NCBI GenBank assembly: GCA_900556695.1
Contig: USQA01000055.1
Coordinates: 1 to 7,822 of the forward strand
DNA from: an uncultured Clostridium sp.
GTDB taxonomy: Bacteria; Bacillota; Clostridia; TANB77; CAG-508
Direction of reading: 5' to 3'
Length of the DNA: 7,822 bases
Shown piece by piece: positions 1-6,780 of this stretch. A program made the position numbers and the translations under genes. The stretch's first letter is position 1, and each line of letters opens with the position of its first letter. The notes beneath the pieces were generated by a model that saw only the letters and a program-made list of their open reading frames with translations, made no database searches and was not told the origin of the DNA.

Positions 1-33
1 TATATTTTTTTATTAATATAGTACAAATATTAA

Positions 34-62
34 TTGAAATTTTTATATATTTATGATAATAT
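34..62 (+). promoter_or_regulatory. Probable sigma-A type promoter of metG
   Basis: TTGAAA at 34-39 and TAATAT at 57-62 are separated by 17 bases, and TGA directly before the -10 box makes it an extended -10 (TATGATAATAT at 52-62). Transcription would start near 69, giving a leader of about 47 bases before the GTG start at 116. That is too short for a T-box or S-box, so riboswitch control is not expected downstream of this promoter. The same 11-base -10 block recurs exactly before the tRNA gene at 6472-6482, which supports the call. In so AT-rich a region, chance matches remain possible. Confidence 0.55.
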
Positions 63-100
63 ATTTCTATAAAATGGAAAAGATAAAAACAAAGCGCAAT

Positions 101-106
101 AAGGAG
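101..106 (+). promoter_or_regulatory. Ribosome binding site that sets the metG start
   Basis: AAGGAG at 101-106 lies 9 bases before the GTG at 116. The in-frame ATG at 107 touches the Shine-Dalgarno sequence and so cannot use it. The earlier in-frame ATGs at 53 and 74 have no purine-rich motif in front and overlap the presumed promoter or leader. GTG at 116 is therefore the best start. Confidence 0.75.
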
Positions 107-115
107 ATGTATAAA

Positions 116-1696
116 GTGAACAAAAAATTTTACGTAACAACACCAATATATTATCCAAGTGGAAGATTTCACATTGGAACAGCATATACAGAAGTAGTAT
201 CAGATAGTATAAAAAGATACCACAAATTAAAAGGTGAAGACACATACATGCTTACAGGAACAGATGAACATGGACAAAAAATAGAAGAAAAAGCAAAAGA
301 AGCTAACAAAACGCCAAAAGAATATGTGGATGAAATGGCAAAAATAGCAAAAGAATTGTGGGCAAAAATGGGAATAGAATATGATGACTATATACAAACA
401 ACAGAAGAAAGACACGAAAAAATAGTTCAAAAAATATTTGATAGATTTATGGAACAAGGAGACATCTATAAAGGAGAATATGAAGGATGGTATTGTGTAC
501 CTTGTGAAACATTTTTTACAGAAACACAATTAGTTGATGGAAAATGTCCAGATTGCGGAAGAGATGTAAAACTAATGAAAGAAGAAGCATATTTCTTTAA
601 TATGAAGAAATATACTGACAGACTTTTAAAATATTATGATGAACATCCAGATTTTATAAAACCAGCATACAGAAAAAATGAAATGATAAATAACTTTATA
701 AAACCGGGACTAGAAGATTTATGTGTTACAAGAACATCATTTGATTGGGGGATTAAAGTTTTAAAAGATCCAAAACATGTTATTTATGTGTGGGTAGATG
801 CCTTAACAAACTATATAACAGCATTAGGATACATGTCAGAAGATGAAACAAAATTCAAAAAATATTGGCCTGCTGATCTACAAGTAGTTGGAAAAGATAT
901 AGCAAGATTTCACTTGATTTATTGGCCTATATTCTTAATGGCATTAGATTTACCACTTCCAAAAACGATTTTAGTACACAATTGGATAACAATGAAAGAT
1001 GGAAAAATGTCAAAATCAAAAGGAAATGTAATTTATCCTGAAACATTAATAGATAGATATGGATTAGATGCAACAAGATATTTCTTATTAAGACAAGTTC
1101 CAGTATCACAAGACGGAATATTTACTCCAGAGGAGTTTGTAGAAAGATATAATTTTGACCTATGTAACGATTTAAGCAATTTATTAAATAGAACAGTATC
1201 TATGGTAAACAAATATTTCGAAGGAAAAGTACCAAGTTATAATGGAACACCAAATGAAGTAGATAAAGAATTTGAAGAATATACTTTAGAGCAAATAAAT
1301 AAATTTGAAGAAAAATTAAATGAATACGAAATAGCAAACAGTATTCAAGAAATATGGAATTTAGTTTCAAGAACTAATAAATATATTGATGAAACAATGC
1401 CATGGGCTCTAGCTAAAGAAGAAAGTGATAAAGAAAAACTAGAAGCATGTATTTATCATTTAATTGAAAATTTAAGAAAAATTGCAATATTAATAAAACC
1501 ATTTATGAATGACACAGCAGAAAATATTTTTAGACAAATAGGAATAGAAAAAGAAGAATTAAAAACATGGGGAAAAATAAAAGAAAATGATCAATTAAAA
1601 GATATAAAAGTAATACAAAAAGGTGAACCAATTTTTATGAGATTAAATATTGAAGAAGAAGTAGAATACTTAAAAGATGCTATGAAAAAAGCATAG
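116..1696 (+). CDS. metG: Methionyl-tRNA synthetase (short form without C-terminal tRNA-binding domain)
   Basis: Cytoplasmic class I synthetase that charges tRNA-Met with methionine using ATP, about 526 residues from the GTG start. The class I signatures are clear: HIGT at residues 19-22 (the HIGH motif) and KMSKS at 297-301. A zinc knuckle of four cysteines (CxxC at 127/130 and 144/147) sits in the connective peptide, the single-knuckle form known from Thermus and many Gram-positives. VWVDALTNY from about residue 225 is also typical of the family. The protein ends shortly after the anticodon-binding helical domain, at the usual FxRLxxEEEV segment. It therefore lacks the EMAP-II/Trbp111-like domain that makes Bacillus MetRS about 660 residues long. 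It is first in an apparent operon, with 47 bases and no terminator before the deacetylase gene. Identity is near certain; only the start codon (116, 107 or 74) is open to doubt. Confidence 0.96.
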   Translation: MNKKFYVTTPIYYPSGRFHIGTAYTEVVSDSIKRYHKLKGEDTYMLTGTDEHGQKIEEKAKEANKTPKEYVDEMAKIAKELWAKMGIEYDDYIQTTEERHEKIVQKIFDRFMEQGDIYKGEYEGWYCVPCETFFTETQLVDGKCPDCGRDVKLMKEEAYFFNMKKYTDRLLKYYDEHPDFIKPAYRKNEMINNFIKPGLEDLCVTRTSFDWGIKVLKDPKHVIYVWVDALTNYITALGYMSEDETKFKKYWPADLQVVGKDIARFHLIYWPIFLMALDLPLPKTILVHNWITMKDGKMSKSKGNVIYPETLIDRYGLDATRYFLLRQVPVSQDGIFTPEEFVERYNFDLCNDLSNLLNRTVSMVNKYFEGKVPSYNGTPNEVDKEFEEYTLEQINKFEEKLNEYEIANSIQEIWNLVSRTNKYIDETMPWALAKEESDKEKLEACIYHLIENLRKIAILIKPFMNDTAENIFRQIGIEKEELKTWGKIKENDQLKDIKVIQKGEPIFMRLNIEEEVEYLKDAMKKA

Positions 1697-1743
1697 AAAT
1701 GAAAAAATATAAAAAGAAATGATTGTAATAGAGGATGTAAGAA

Positions 1744-2667
1744 ATGATAAATGAGTATGAAGATTTAGATATTTATAAAATAAAAACAGACCAAAAATTA
1801 AATAAAAAAAAGATAGCAATTCTTGTATTATGCATTCTTATATTAATATGTTTAATTATTACAATTAAACATACTATTACAATTATGAAAGGCTATAAAA
1901 TATATAAACAATATGAAACTCAATTACAATCATTAAAATATCAAGATGAAAAAGAACAGCAAAAGAAAAAAGAAGAAGAGGAAAAAGCAAAACAAGCTAA
2001 AATTCCTAAATTAACAGAAGAAGGAAAAAACAATGTTAATAATATATACAAGTCTGACACTAAAAGAGCGTTTTTAACATTTGATGATGGACCATCAGAA
2101 GTTACAAATCAGATATTAGATACATTAAAACAAGAAAAAGTTAAAGCAACATTTTTTGTATTAGGCTCAAATGTAAAAGCATTACCAAATGTAGTAAAAA
2201 GAATTTATGATGAAGGACACTATATAGCAAACCATGGTTATTCACATGTTTATTCTAAAATTTATGCTTCACCTCAAACAGTATTAGATGAATTTAATCA
2301 GTGCAATGATGCAGTAAAAGAGGCAATACAAGTTCCAGAATATAATTCACATCTATTTAGATTCCCAGGTGGACTAGCAGGTGGAAAACATACAACTATA
2401 AAAAATGAAGCTAATGAATTATTAAAACAAAATGAAGTTATGCATGTTGATTGGAATTCTTTAACAGGTGATGCAGAAACAAATAATTTATCAATAGAGT
2501 TTGAATTACAAAGGTTACGAGAAACTTCAGAAGGAAAAAATAGTTTAGTTATTTTAATGCATGATGCTCAAGCCAAAAAAACAACAGCAGATGCATTACC
2601 AAATATAATTGCATATTTAAAAGAACAAGGATATAAATTTGAAAGTTTTTATAATATTATAAAATAG
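1744..2667 (+). CDS. Membrane-anchored polysaccharide deacetylase (CE4/NodB domain), probably peptidoglycan GlcNAc deacetylase
   Basis: A 307-residue type II membrane protein. A short cytoplasmic N-terminus is followed by one transmembrane helix (about residues 23-42), a Lys/Glu-rich probable coiled-coil stalk (about 55-86), and an extracellular NodB domain (about 108-305). All CE4 motifs are visible: TFDDGPS at 112-118 with the base and metal Asp pair D114/D115; HGYSH at 164-168 giving the two metal-binding histidines; RFPGG at 206-210; the D236-W237 pair; and LMHD at 271-274 with the catalytic histidine H273. It should therefore be an active metal-dependent deacetylase. Family knowledge favours removal of acetyl groups from N-acetylglucosamine in peptidoglycan (PgdA-like), but another wall glycan cannot be excluded. 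ATG at 1744 follows a GAGG motif at 1731-1734. It sits between metG and the 779-residue gene without terminators, so it is probably co-transcribed with both. Confidence 0.9.
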   Translation: MINEYEDLDIYKIKTDQKLNKKKIAILVLCILILICLIITIKHTITIMKGYKIYKQYETQLQSLKYQDEKEQQKKKEEEEKAKQAKIPKLTEEGKNNVNNIYKSDTKRAFLTFDDGPSEVTNQILDTLKQEKVKATFFVLGSNVKALPNVVKRIYDEGHYIANHGYSHVYSKIYASPQTVLDEFNQCNDAVKEAIQVPEYNSHLFRFPGGLAGGKHTTIKNEANELLKQNEVMHVDWNSLTGDAETNNLSIEFELQRLRETSEGKNSLVILMHDAQAKKTTADALPNIIAYLKEQGYKFESFYNIIK

Positions 2668-2683
2668 AAAGAGAAGTACTAGA

Positions 2684-2689
2684 AAGGAG
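2684..2689 (+). promoter_or_regulatory. Ribosome binding site selecting the GTG start at 2700
   Basis: AAGGAG at 2684-2689 is 10 bases before GTG 2700. The next in-frame ATG at 2721 has no Shine-Dalgarno motif in range, so the GTG is preferred. The difference is seven residues. Confidence 0.65.
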
Positions 2690-2699
2690 ATATTCTAAC

Positions 2700-5039
2700 G
2701 TGAGTAGTAAGATTGATAATATGAAAGAAAAAATAGAATATTTAGGATTGGATTTAGAAAACATACCAAGTACAATAAAAAATTTCAAACAAATAAAATA
2801 TAGAATACCTAAATTTTATGATGAAAAACAATACAAGCAATATAGATATGTTTCAATTAAAAACATTCAAATTCTATTATCACCAACAAACAGACTAGAT
2901 GATATACAAGATAAGTACAAACAAGCCAGTCCTCTTATAGATTATTTGGATAACAAAAATGAAGATAATTTTATAAAACATACAACTTTTTTAAACATGT
3001 TAAGAAAAGTAAAAATAGAAGATATAGAAAAAATCGAAAAAGAACAAGAAAATTTGAATAAAAAAGTACCATTTAAGGTAAAGTTTGAAGGAAATTACTT
3101 ATGGCAAATATATTATTCAGAAACAACTGACCAATATTTTATGCTTGTTCCTACAGAAGATTCAGATTATTCAACTTTTTTCTATTTACTAAAAAAACAA
3201 TTAGAAAAAGGAAGAACAGGAAAAGTATTTGTACCAGTTAGAAATATTGAATATAGTAGTACATTCTTAAAAAAATCACAATATGAAGATTTAGAGAATT
3301 ATATATGGCTATTTACAAAAGATTGGCCATTAATATATGACGTATATGATAAAACAAACAAACTAAGTATAAATATTGTTGGAGAAACAGAAGTTTATGA
3401 TAAAATAAAAAGCCCATATAAAGTGAAATTAGGTAGTTTATTACAAGCAAGTCAATTTTATAAATTATTAAAAGCTATGTTTATTTTACAAACGGAATTA
3501 CCACATTACTTCGAATTTAAGACAAACATAAATAGACAAGGAGAAATAGAATTTTTTGTCGAAGATAGAAAAATAGAATATTCAGATATAGCAACATGGA
3601 TTAACGGTGAATATCATTTAGGAGAAGACAAGTTAGATGATGTAAATAAATTAATAGAAGAAGACAAAGAAAAATTAGAAAACTTAAAAATTGAAATATC
3701 AACACAAGAAATAGAATATCTAGCAAAAGAGAAACAAATATCAACATTTTTAGAGTGTAAGAAAACATTTTTAGGAAAATTCAAATATTATTTTAAATAT
3801 AGCGCTAAAGGAAAAAAGAATAAAATAAAAAATAAAAAAGAAGAAACAATAAAGATAGAAGAACAACCTGATGAAGAAATGCCTACAAGAAAGAGAAGAA
3901 GAAGAAAAAAAGAAAATTATAATATAGAAGAAATAGTTGATTTATACAAAGAACTAGAAACACAAGAAAATACGTTAAAAAACTTAGTTATGGATATAAA
4001 TTCTCTAAAACTAAAAAATAAAAATATGAAGAAAAAAATAGAAAATGCAACAGCATTTATAGATGAGATAGATAGCCATAAAAAGAGTATATTTGAATTT
4101 TGGAAATATAGCAATAAAGATGAAGTAGCAACACTTCCAGAAGGCGAATCAGAAGAAATAAATATAGTTAAAAAGATAACAAAAGTATTTGACTATGAAG
4201 AAGATTTAGAAAAACTTGGAAAAACTATGGACAAAATGCAAAGAAAAGCATTATCAAAAGAAGAAACAAATGGAATATACCTTACAACAACAGATGTTAT
4301 AGATATATTAAATAAAGTAAAATGCAATAAATTTGAGATTAAAGATATAGAATCTAGCTTAAAAGAAATGAAAAAACAAGCAGCAGAGCAAAAATCATTA
4401 TCAGAAACTGATGAATTTGACATATTTGGTGGAATTTCACAAGATAGTACTAAAGTATTGAAAATAAAAAATAAGAAACACAGAGAATTGCCAAAAGACA
4501 AATTTAATATATTGGAAATAAACAAAAAAACAAATCATCTTACATATAAATTAACATTAGAAAATATGGTTGAAGACATACAAAAGGCTATAGAAAAAGT
4601 AGTTGTTCCACAAGAACTTCCAGTATATAAGGCAATACCTGCAGAAGAACTAGATGATTCAAAAATAAATGTGTTTAATATAAATCCTGAAAATGAAATG
4701 AAAGAAGTACTAAAAACAGACAAGAATAAAATTAATTTTTATAAGATAAATTTAAAAGAAGGCACAAATGCAGTAAGTTATACAAATATAATTTTCTATG
4801 ATAATCAAAATAAAACATTACCAATAGGACAAGATTTATCAACAAAAATATTAATTGATGTTTCAAAATTAGAGTTAGAATTAAAAGAAAAATCAACCTT
4901 TAAAATATTAAAATTTGAAAATGAAAAAGATGATTTTTCAAATATAAATATAAAAACAATAAGTTTATTTGAATATGACTTAAAAGAAAATGAAGAGAGC
5001 AAAGATAAAAATAAAGAGGTTAAAACAAAATTAAAATAA
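2700..5039 (+). CDS. Large coiled-coil protein of unknown function (779 aa)
   Basis: I do not recognise this protein. No signal peptide or transmembrane helix is evident, so it is probably cytoplasmic. Visible layout: an N-terminal globular-looking part with many aromatic residues (about 1-305); a first predicted coiled coil (about 310-346); a short aromatic segment KFKYYFKYS at 360-368; a lysine-rich then acidic linker; a very basic cluster RKRRRRKK at 397-404; a second heptad-like region (about 408-460); a charged helical region (about 485-565); and a C-terminal part with more beta-like sequence (about 600-760) followed by a charged tail. I see no Walker A, kinase, nuclease or helix-turn-helix signature. 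The basic cluster could bind nucleic acid or anionic lipid; that is inference. It is the last gene before the hairpin at 5054-5105 and lies 32 bases after the deacetylase gene, so it probably belongs to the metG operon. The coding frame is unbroken with codon use like its neighbours. The reading frame is well supported; the function is unknown. Confidence 0.85.
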   Translation: MSSKIDNMKEKIEYLGLDLENIPSTIKNFKQIKYRIPKFYDEKQYKQYRYVSIKNIQILLSPTNRLDDIQDKYKQASPLIDYLDNKNEDNFIKHTTFLNMLRKVKIEDIEKIEKEQENLNKKVPFKVKFEGNYLWQIYYSETTDQYFMLVPTEDSDYSTFFYLLKKQLEKGRTGKVFVPVRNIEYSSTFLKKSQYEDLENYIWLFTKDWPLIYDVYDKTNKLSINIVGETEVYDKIKSPYKVKLGSLLQASQFYKLLKAMFILQTELPHYFEFKTNINRQGEIEFFVEDRKIEYSDIATWINGEYHLGEDKLDDVNKLIEEDKEKLENLKIEISTQEIEYLAKEKQISTFLECKKTFLGKFKYYFKYSAKGKKNKIKNKKEETIKIEEQPDEEMPTRKRRRRKKENYNIEEIVDLYKELETQENTLKNLVMDINSLKLKNKNMKKKIENATAFIDEIDSHKKSIFEFWKYSNKDEVATLPEGESEEINIVKKITKVFDYEEDLEKLGKTMDKMQRKALSKEETNGIYLTTTDVIDILNKVKCNKFEIKDIESSLKEMKKQAAEQKSLSETDEFDIFGGISQDSTKVLKIKNKKHRELPKDKFNILEINKKTNHLTYKLTLENMVEDIQKAIEKVVVPQELPVYKAIPAEELDDSKINVFNINPENEMKEVLKTDKNKINFYKINLKEGTNAVSYTNIIFYDNQNKTLPIGQDLSTKILIDVSKLELELKEKSTFKILKFENEKDDFSNINIKTISLFEYDLKENEESKDKNKEVKTKLK

Positions 5040-5043
5040 TTCA

Positions 5044-5073
5044 ATAACATAAGAAGCCTTTAATTCATATAAT
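5044..5073 (+). promoter_or_regulatory. Candidate internal promoter for the lysozyme gene
   Basis: A perfect TATAAT lies at 5068-5073 with ATAACA (four of six matches to TTGACA) at 5044-5049, spacer 18. It has no TGn extension, unlike the other three promoters in the window. Transcription would begin near 5080, inside the loop of the hairpin at 5054-5102. The new RNA would carry the 3' arm with the ribosome binding site but not the 5' arm. The -35 match is weak, and TATAAT is a likely chance string in AT-rich DNA. Confidence 0.4.
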
Positions 5074-5105
5074 AAAGTGATTAGATATATGAATGGAGGC
5101 TTTTT
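5054..5105 (+). promoter_or_regulatory. Hairpin that buries the lysozyme ribosome binding site; possible weak terminator of the metG operon
   Basis: Bases 5054-5061 pair with 5095-5102, A5062 is bulged, and 5063-5071 pair with 5086-5094, leaving a 14-base loop. This gives 17 pairs, two of them U-G (5060-5096 and 5061-5095). The Shine-Dalgarno GGAGG at 5095-5099, 6 bases before ATG 5106, is wholly inside the 3' arm. A run of five T (5101-5105) follows, but two of these are paired, so termination may be incomplete. In RNA read through from upstream, the lysozyme start would be closed. The pairing was read directly; the regulatory role is inferred. Confidence 0.6.
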
Positions 5106-6365
5106 ATGTATAATAAATATAAAAAGATATTAGGAATTTTTTTAATAATAACCATGATGTTTTTTGTAAATGTTAATATGGCATATGCCTTAACTCCAAG
5201 TTCAGAAGAACAATATCAAGGAATAGACGTAAGTGATTGGCAAGGATACATAGATTATAGCAGAGTAAAATCAAGCGGAATAGAAATAGTTTATATAAAA
5301 TCAAGTCAGGGAAGTAATATAAAAGATCCTTATTTTGATATAAATTATGAAAATGCAAAAGCAAATGGATTAAGAGTAGGATTTTATCATTTCTTAACAG
5401 CAACAAATGCTACAGAGGCAGAACAACAAGCTAGATTTTTTGCATCTGTAATATCAGGAAAAACACCAGATTGCAAATTAGCAATGGATTACGAAGTATT
5501 TGGAGGAGTTAGTGTCGGAGAAATAAATAATATAGCACAAATATTTTTAGAAAGTGTAAAAAGGCTAACAAATAAAGAAGTTATTATATATAGCGATTTA
5601 AGCAATAGTAGAGAAGTATTTAGTAGAGAATTAGCTCAAAACTATCCACTATGGATTGCATATTATGGGGATTATAATCAACTAAGAAACATAGAAACTA
5701 ATTGGGAAACCTGGCAAGGAGTACAATACACGGACAGAGGAAGAGTAGCAGGAATAAGTGGAAATGTAGACAGAGATATTTATACAAAAGAAATATTCTT
5801 AGGTGAAATATCTCAAATACCACAAACAGAAAATCCAAATAATACAATAAATACACAAACAATATATTATACAGTACAAAGAGGAGATACATTATCACAG
5901 ATAGCACAAAGATATGGAACAACAGTACAAGAAATAGTAAGCATTAATAATATATCAAATCCAAATTTAATATATCCAGGGCAAGTATTTAGAATATTAA
6001 CAAACTCTACAACAAACGGAAGCGAAACAAGAGGCACAGGAAGTATCACATACACTGTAAGAAGAGGAGACACATTATCACAAATAGCAAAGGCATATGG
6101 AGTAACAATAGCACATTTAGTTGAAATAAATGGAATACAAAATCCAAATTTGATATATCCTGGGCAAAAAATAAGAATAACAGAAAGCAATAGTACAACA
6201 TTAAATGAAACAGTACAAAACACAAGATACACGTACATTGTAAGGAAAGGAGACACTTTATCACAAATAGCCAAAATATACGGAGTATCAGTATCATATT
6301 TAGCAAGAACAAATAACATATCAAATCCAAACTTAATATATCCAGGACAAAGAATAAGAATATAA
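5106..6365 (+). CDS. Secreted GH25 lysozyme (N-acetylmuramidase) with three LysM domains
   Basis: A 419-residue exported cell-wall hydrolase that cleaves the bond between N-acetylmuramic acid and N-acetylglucosamine. A signal peptide has a basic start (MYNKYKK), a hydrophobic core from about residue 8 to 25, and likely cleavage after AYA at 26-28. The GH25 domain spans about 37-232. It shows GIDVSDWQG at 39-47 (catalytic-site D41), the DxE pair D128/E130 in LAMDYE with E130 the expected proton donor, and D222 in NVDRD. Three LysM domains follow (about 254-298, 315-359, 376-419). Each holds GDTLSQIA and NPNLIYPGQ and anchors the enzyme to peptidoglycan glycans. The protein ends exactly with the third LysM. 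No holin or phage gene is nearby, so it looks like a resident autolysin or remodelling enzyme rather than an endolysin. The start ATG has GGAGG 6 bases upstream, inside a hairpin. The enzyme class is secure; the cellular role is not. Confidence 0.95.
   Translation: MYNKYKKILGIFLIITMMFFVNVNMAYALTPSSEEQYQGIDVSDWQGYIDYSRVKSSGIEIVYIKSSQGSNIKDPYFDINYENAKANGLRVGFYHFLTATNATEAEQQARFFASVISGKTPDCKLAMDYEVFGGVSVGEINNIAQIFLESVKRLTNKEVIIYSDLSNSREVFSRELAQNYPLWIAYYGDYNQLRNIETNWETWQGVQYTDRGRVAGISGNVDRDIYTKEIFLGEISQIPQTENPNNTINTQTIYYTVQRGDTLSQIAQRYGTTVQEIVSINNISNPNLIYPGQVFRILTNSTTNGSETRGTGSITYTVRRGDTLSQIAKAYGVTIAHLVEINGIQNPNLIYPGQKIRITESNSTTLNETVQNTRYTYIVRKGDTLSQIAKIYGVSVSYLARTNNISNPNLIYPGQRIRI
5865..6362 (+). 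repeat. Three in-frame LysM-coding repeats with a 183-base period
   Basis: The GDT of each LysM begins at codons 260, 321 and 382 (bases 5883, 6066 and 6249), and NPNLIYPGQ at codons 285, 346 and 407. Both intervals are exactly 61 codons. The DNA of the conserved blocks is nearly identical between copies, while the Ser/Thr/Asn-rich linkers differ in sequence but keep their length. This points to tandem duplication of a domain-plus-linker unit, followed by linker drift. Confidence 0.9.
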
Positions 6366-6378
6366 AATTTTTGCCATT

Positions 6379-6435
6379 GGTTCCGGGTTTAAATTGCAAA
6401 TTATTTGTGATTTGAATTCGGAATTTAATTTTTTT
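6379..6435 (+). terminator. Intrinsic terminator of the lysozyme gene with a G-U-rich stem
   Basis: Bases 6381-6400 pair with 6404-6423 without a mismatch or bulge around a TTA loop: 15 Watson-Crick pairs and 5 G-U pairs. Two further G-U pairs (6379-6425 and 6380-6424) may extend the base. The downstream T-tract is TTTAA followed by seven T (6429-6435). Read on the opposite strand, the same wobble positions would become A-C mismatches, so the structure is meant for + strand RNA, in line with a stop just after the lysozyme gene. Confidence 0.8.
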
Positions 6436-6453
6436 ATAAAATAAATTTATTAC

Positions 6454-6482
6454 TGGACAAAAGTTTTAATATATGATAATAT
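6454..6482 (+). promoter_or_regulatory. Promoter of the tRNA-Leu gene
   Basis: TGGACA at 6454-6459 (five of six matches to TTGACA) and TAATAT at 6477-6482 are 17 bases apart, with TGA before the -10 giving an extended -10. Expected start is near 6489, six bases before the mature tRNA 5' end. The block TATGATAATAT is identical to the one before metG at 52-62. Confidence 0.65.
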
Positions 6483-6494
6483 ATATCAGTAAAT

Positions 6495-6581
6495 GCCGGT
6501 GTGCTGAAATTGGTAGACGGGGCAGACTCAAAATCTGTTGTCAGTGATGGCGTGTGGGTTCGAGTCCCACCACCGGCACCA
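6495..6581 (+). tRNA. tRNA-Leu (anticodon CAA)
   Basis: An 87-base class II tRNA that reads UUG leucine codons. The acceptor stem 6495-6501 (GCCGGTG) pairs perfectly with 6571-6577 (CACCGGC), followed by encoded ACCA at 6578-6581. The anticodon stem 6522-6526/6534-6538 encloses the seven-base loop CTCAAAA with T33 at 6528 and anticodon CAA at 6529-6531. A 15-base variable region (6539-6553) can form a short extra stem, as expected for leucine. The T arm has stem 6554-6558/6566-6570 and loop TTCGAGT. It is a single-gene unit with its own promoter and terminator. Confidence 0.97.
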
Positions 6582-6623
6582 ATAATAAATCTGTTCGAAC
6601 TAATATAGCATTAATACAAAAAG

Positions 6624-6648
6624 CAACTCTAACTTAGAGTTGTTTTTT
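6624..6648 (+). terminator. Strong, possibly bidirectional terminator after tRNA-Leu
   Basis: CAACTCTA at 6624-6631 pairs with TAGAGTTG at 6635-6642 around an ACT loop, followed by six T (6643-6648). Five A at 6618-6622 flank the other side. On the - strand the hairpin is therefore followed by C and five T, and could also stop leftward transcripts. The 42 bases between the tRNA and this stem hold no other feature I can support. Confidence 0.88.
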
Positions 6649-6669
6649 GATGTTAAAATTTTTCATAAG

Positions 6670-6780
6670 TTAACACATTGTTTTCTCTATACCATTTTCT
6701 AAATTATATTCTTTTTCATGGTTTACTGGATAAATAAGTATATGAGATACTTTTTGCTTAAAAAGATTAAAATACAAACA
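6670..6780 (-). pseudogene. Possible C-terminal remnant of a lost convergent gene
   Basis: The - strand is open for 36 codons from an upstream stop at 6783-6781 to TAA at 6672-6670. The translation has a protein-like mix, for example HILIYPVNHEKEYNLENGIE, with little of the lysine and isoleucine monotony expected from random AT-rich DNA. There is no ATG near its 5' end and no ribosome binding site, so it is not a credible intact gene. It runs into the terminator at 6624-6642, which also has a T-tract on this strand, as the tail of a real convergent gene would. The source family is not identifiable. A VxxxLIYP-like segment occurs in McrC-type restriction proteins, but the match is too short to claim. 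Confidence 0.25.

Noticed and set aside
63..115. T-box or S-box riboswitch before metG
   Set aside because: The leader after the predicted start is about 47 bases and shows no stem I array or T-box bulge sequence; a longer leader beginning before the window cannot be excluded.
3888..3911. RKRRRRKK cluster as a nuclear localisation-type signal
   Set aside because: The organism is bacterial; a basic patch is better explained as a linker or nucleic-acid or lipid contact.
4193..4525. Antisense open frames under the 779-residue gene
   Set aside because: They have the Phe/Ser/Leu-rich composition expected from reverse reading of a Lys/Glu-rich coding strand, with no start signals.
4616..4860. Possible ADP-ribosyltransferase-like features in the C-terminal part of the 779-residue protein (LPVYKAIP ... 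LPIGQDLST)
   Set aside because: The order and spacing do not give the R/H - STS - ExE triad; the likeness is a few residues and I would not claim it.
5867..6319. A 150-codon open frame on the - strand opposite the LysM region
   Set aside because: It is created by the repeated LysM DNA read backwards, lacks a ribosome binding site and repeats its own sequence with the 61-codon period; it is a shadow of the lysozyme gene.
5106..6365. Lysozyme as a prophage endolysin
   Set aside because: It has a classical signal peptide and three LysM domains, and no holin or structural phage gene is adjacent.
6593..6600. GTTCGAAC palindrome as an SOS (LexA) box
   Set aside because: The Gram-positive LexA box has CGAAC first and GTTCG second around a spacer; here the half-sites are in the wrong order and abut, between a tRNA and its terminator.
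6495..6648. tRNA-Leu as the attachment site of an integrated element
   Set aside because: I see no integrase and no repeat of the tRNA 3' end within the window; the neighbouring genes do not look phage-derived.
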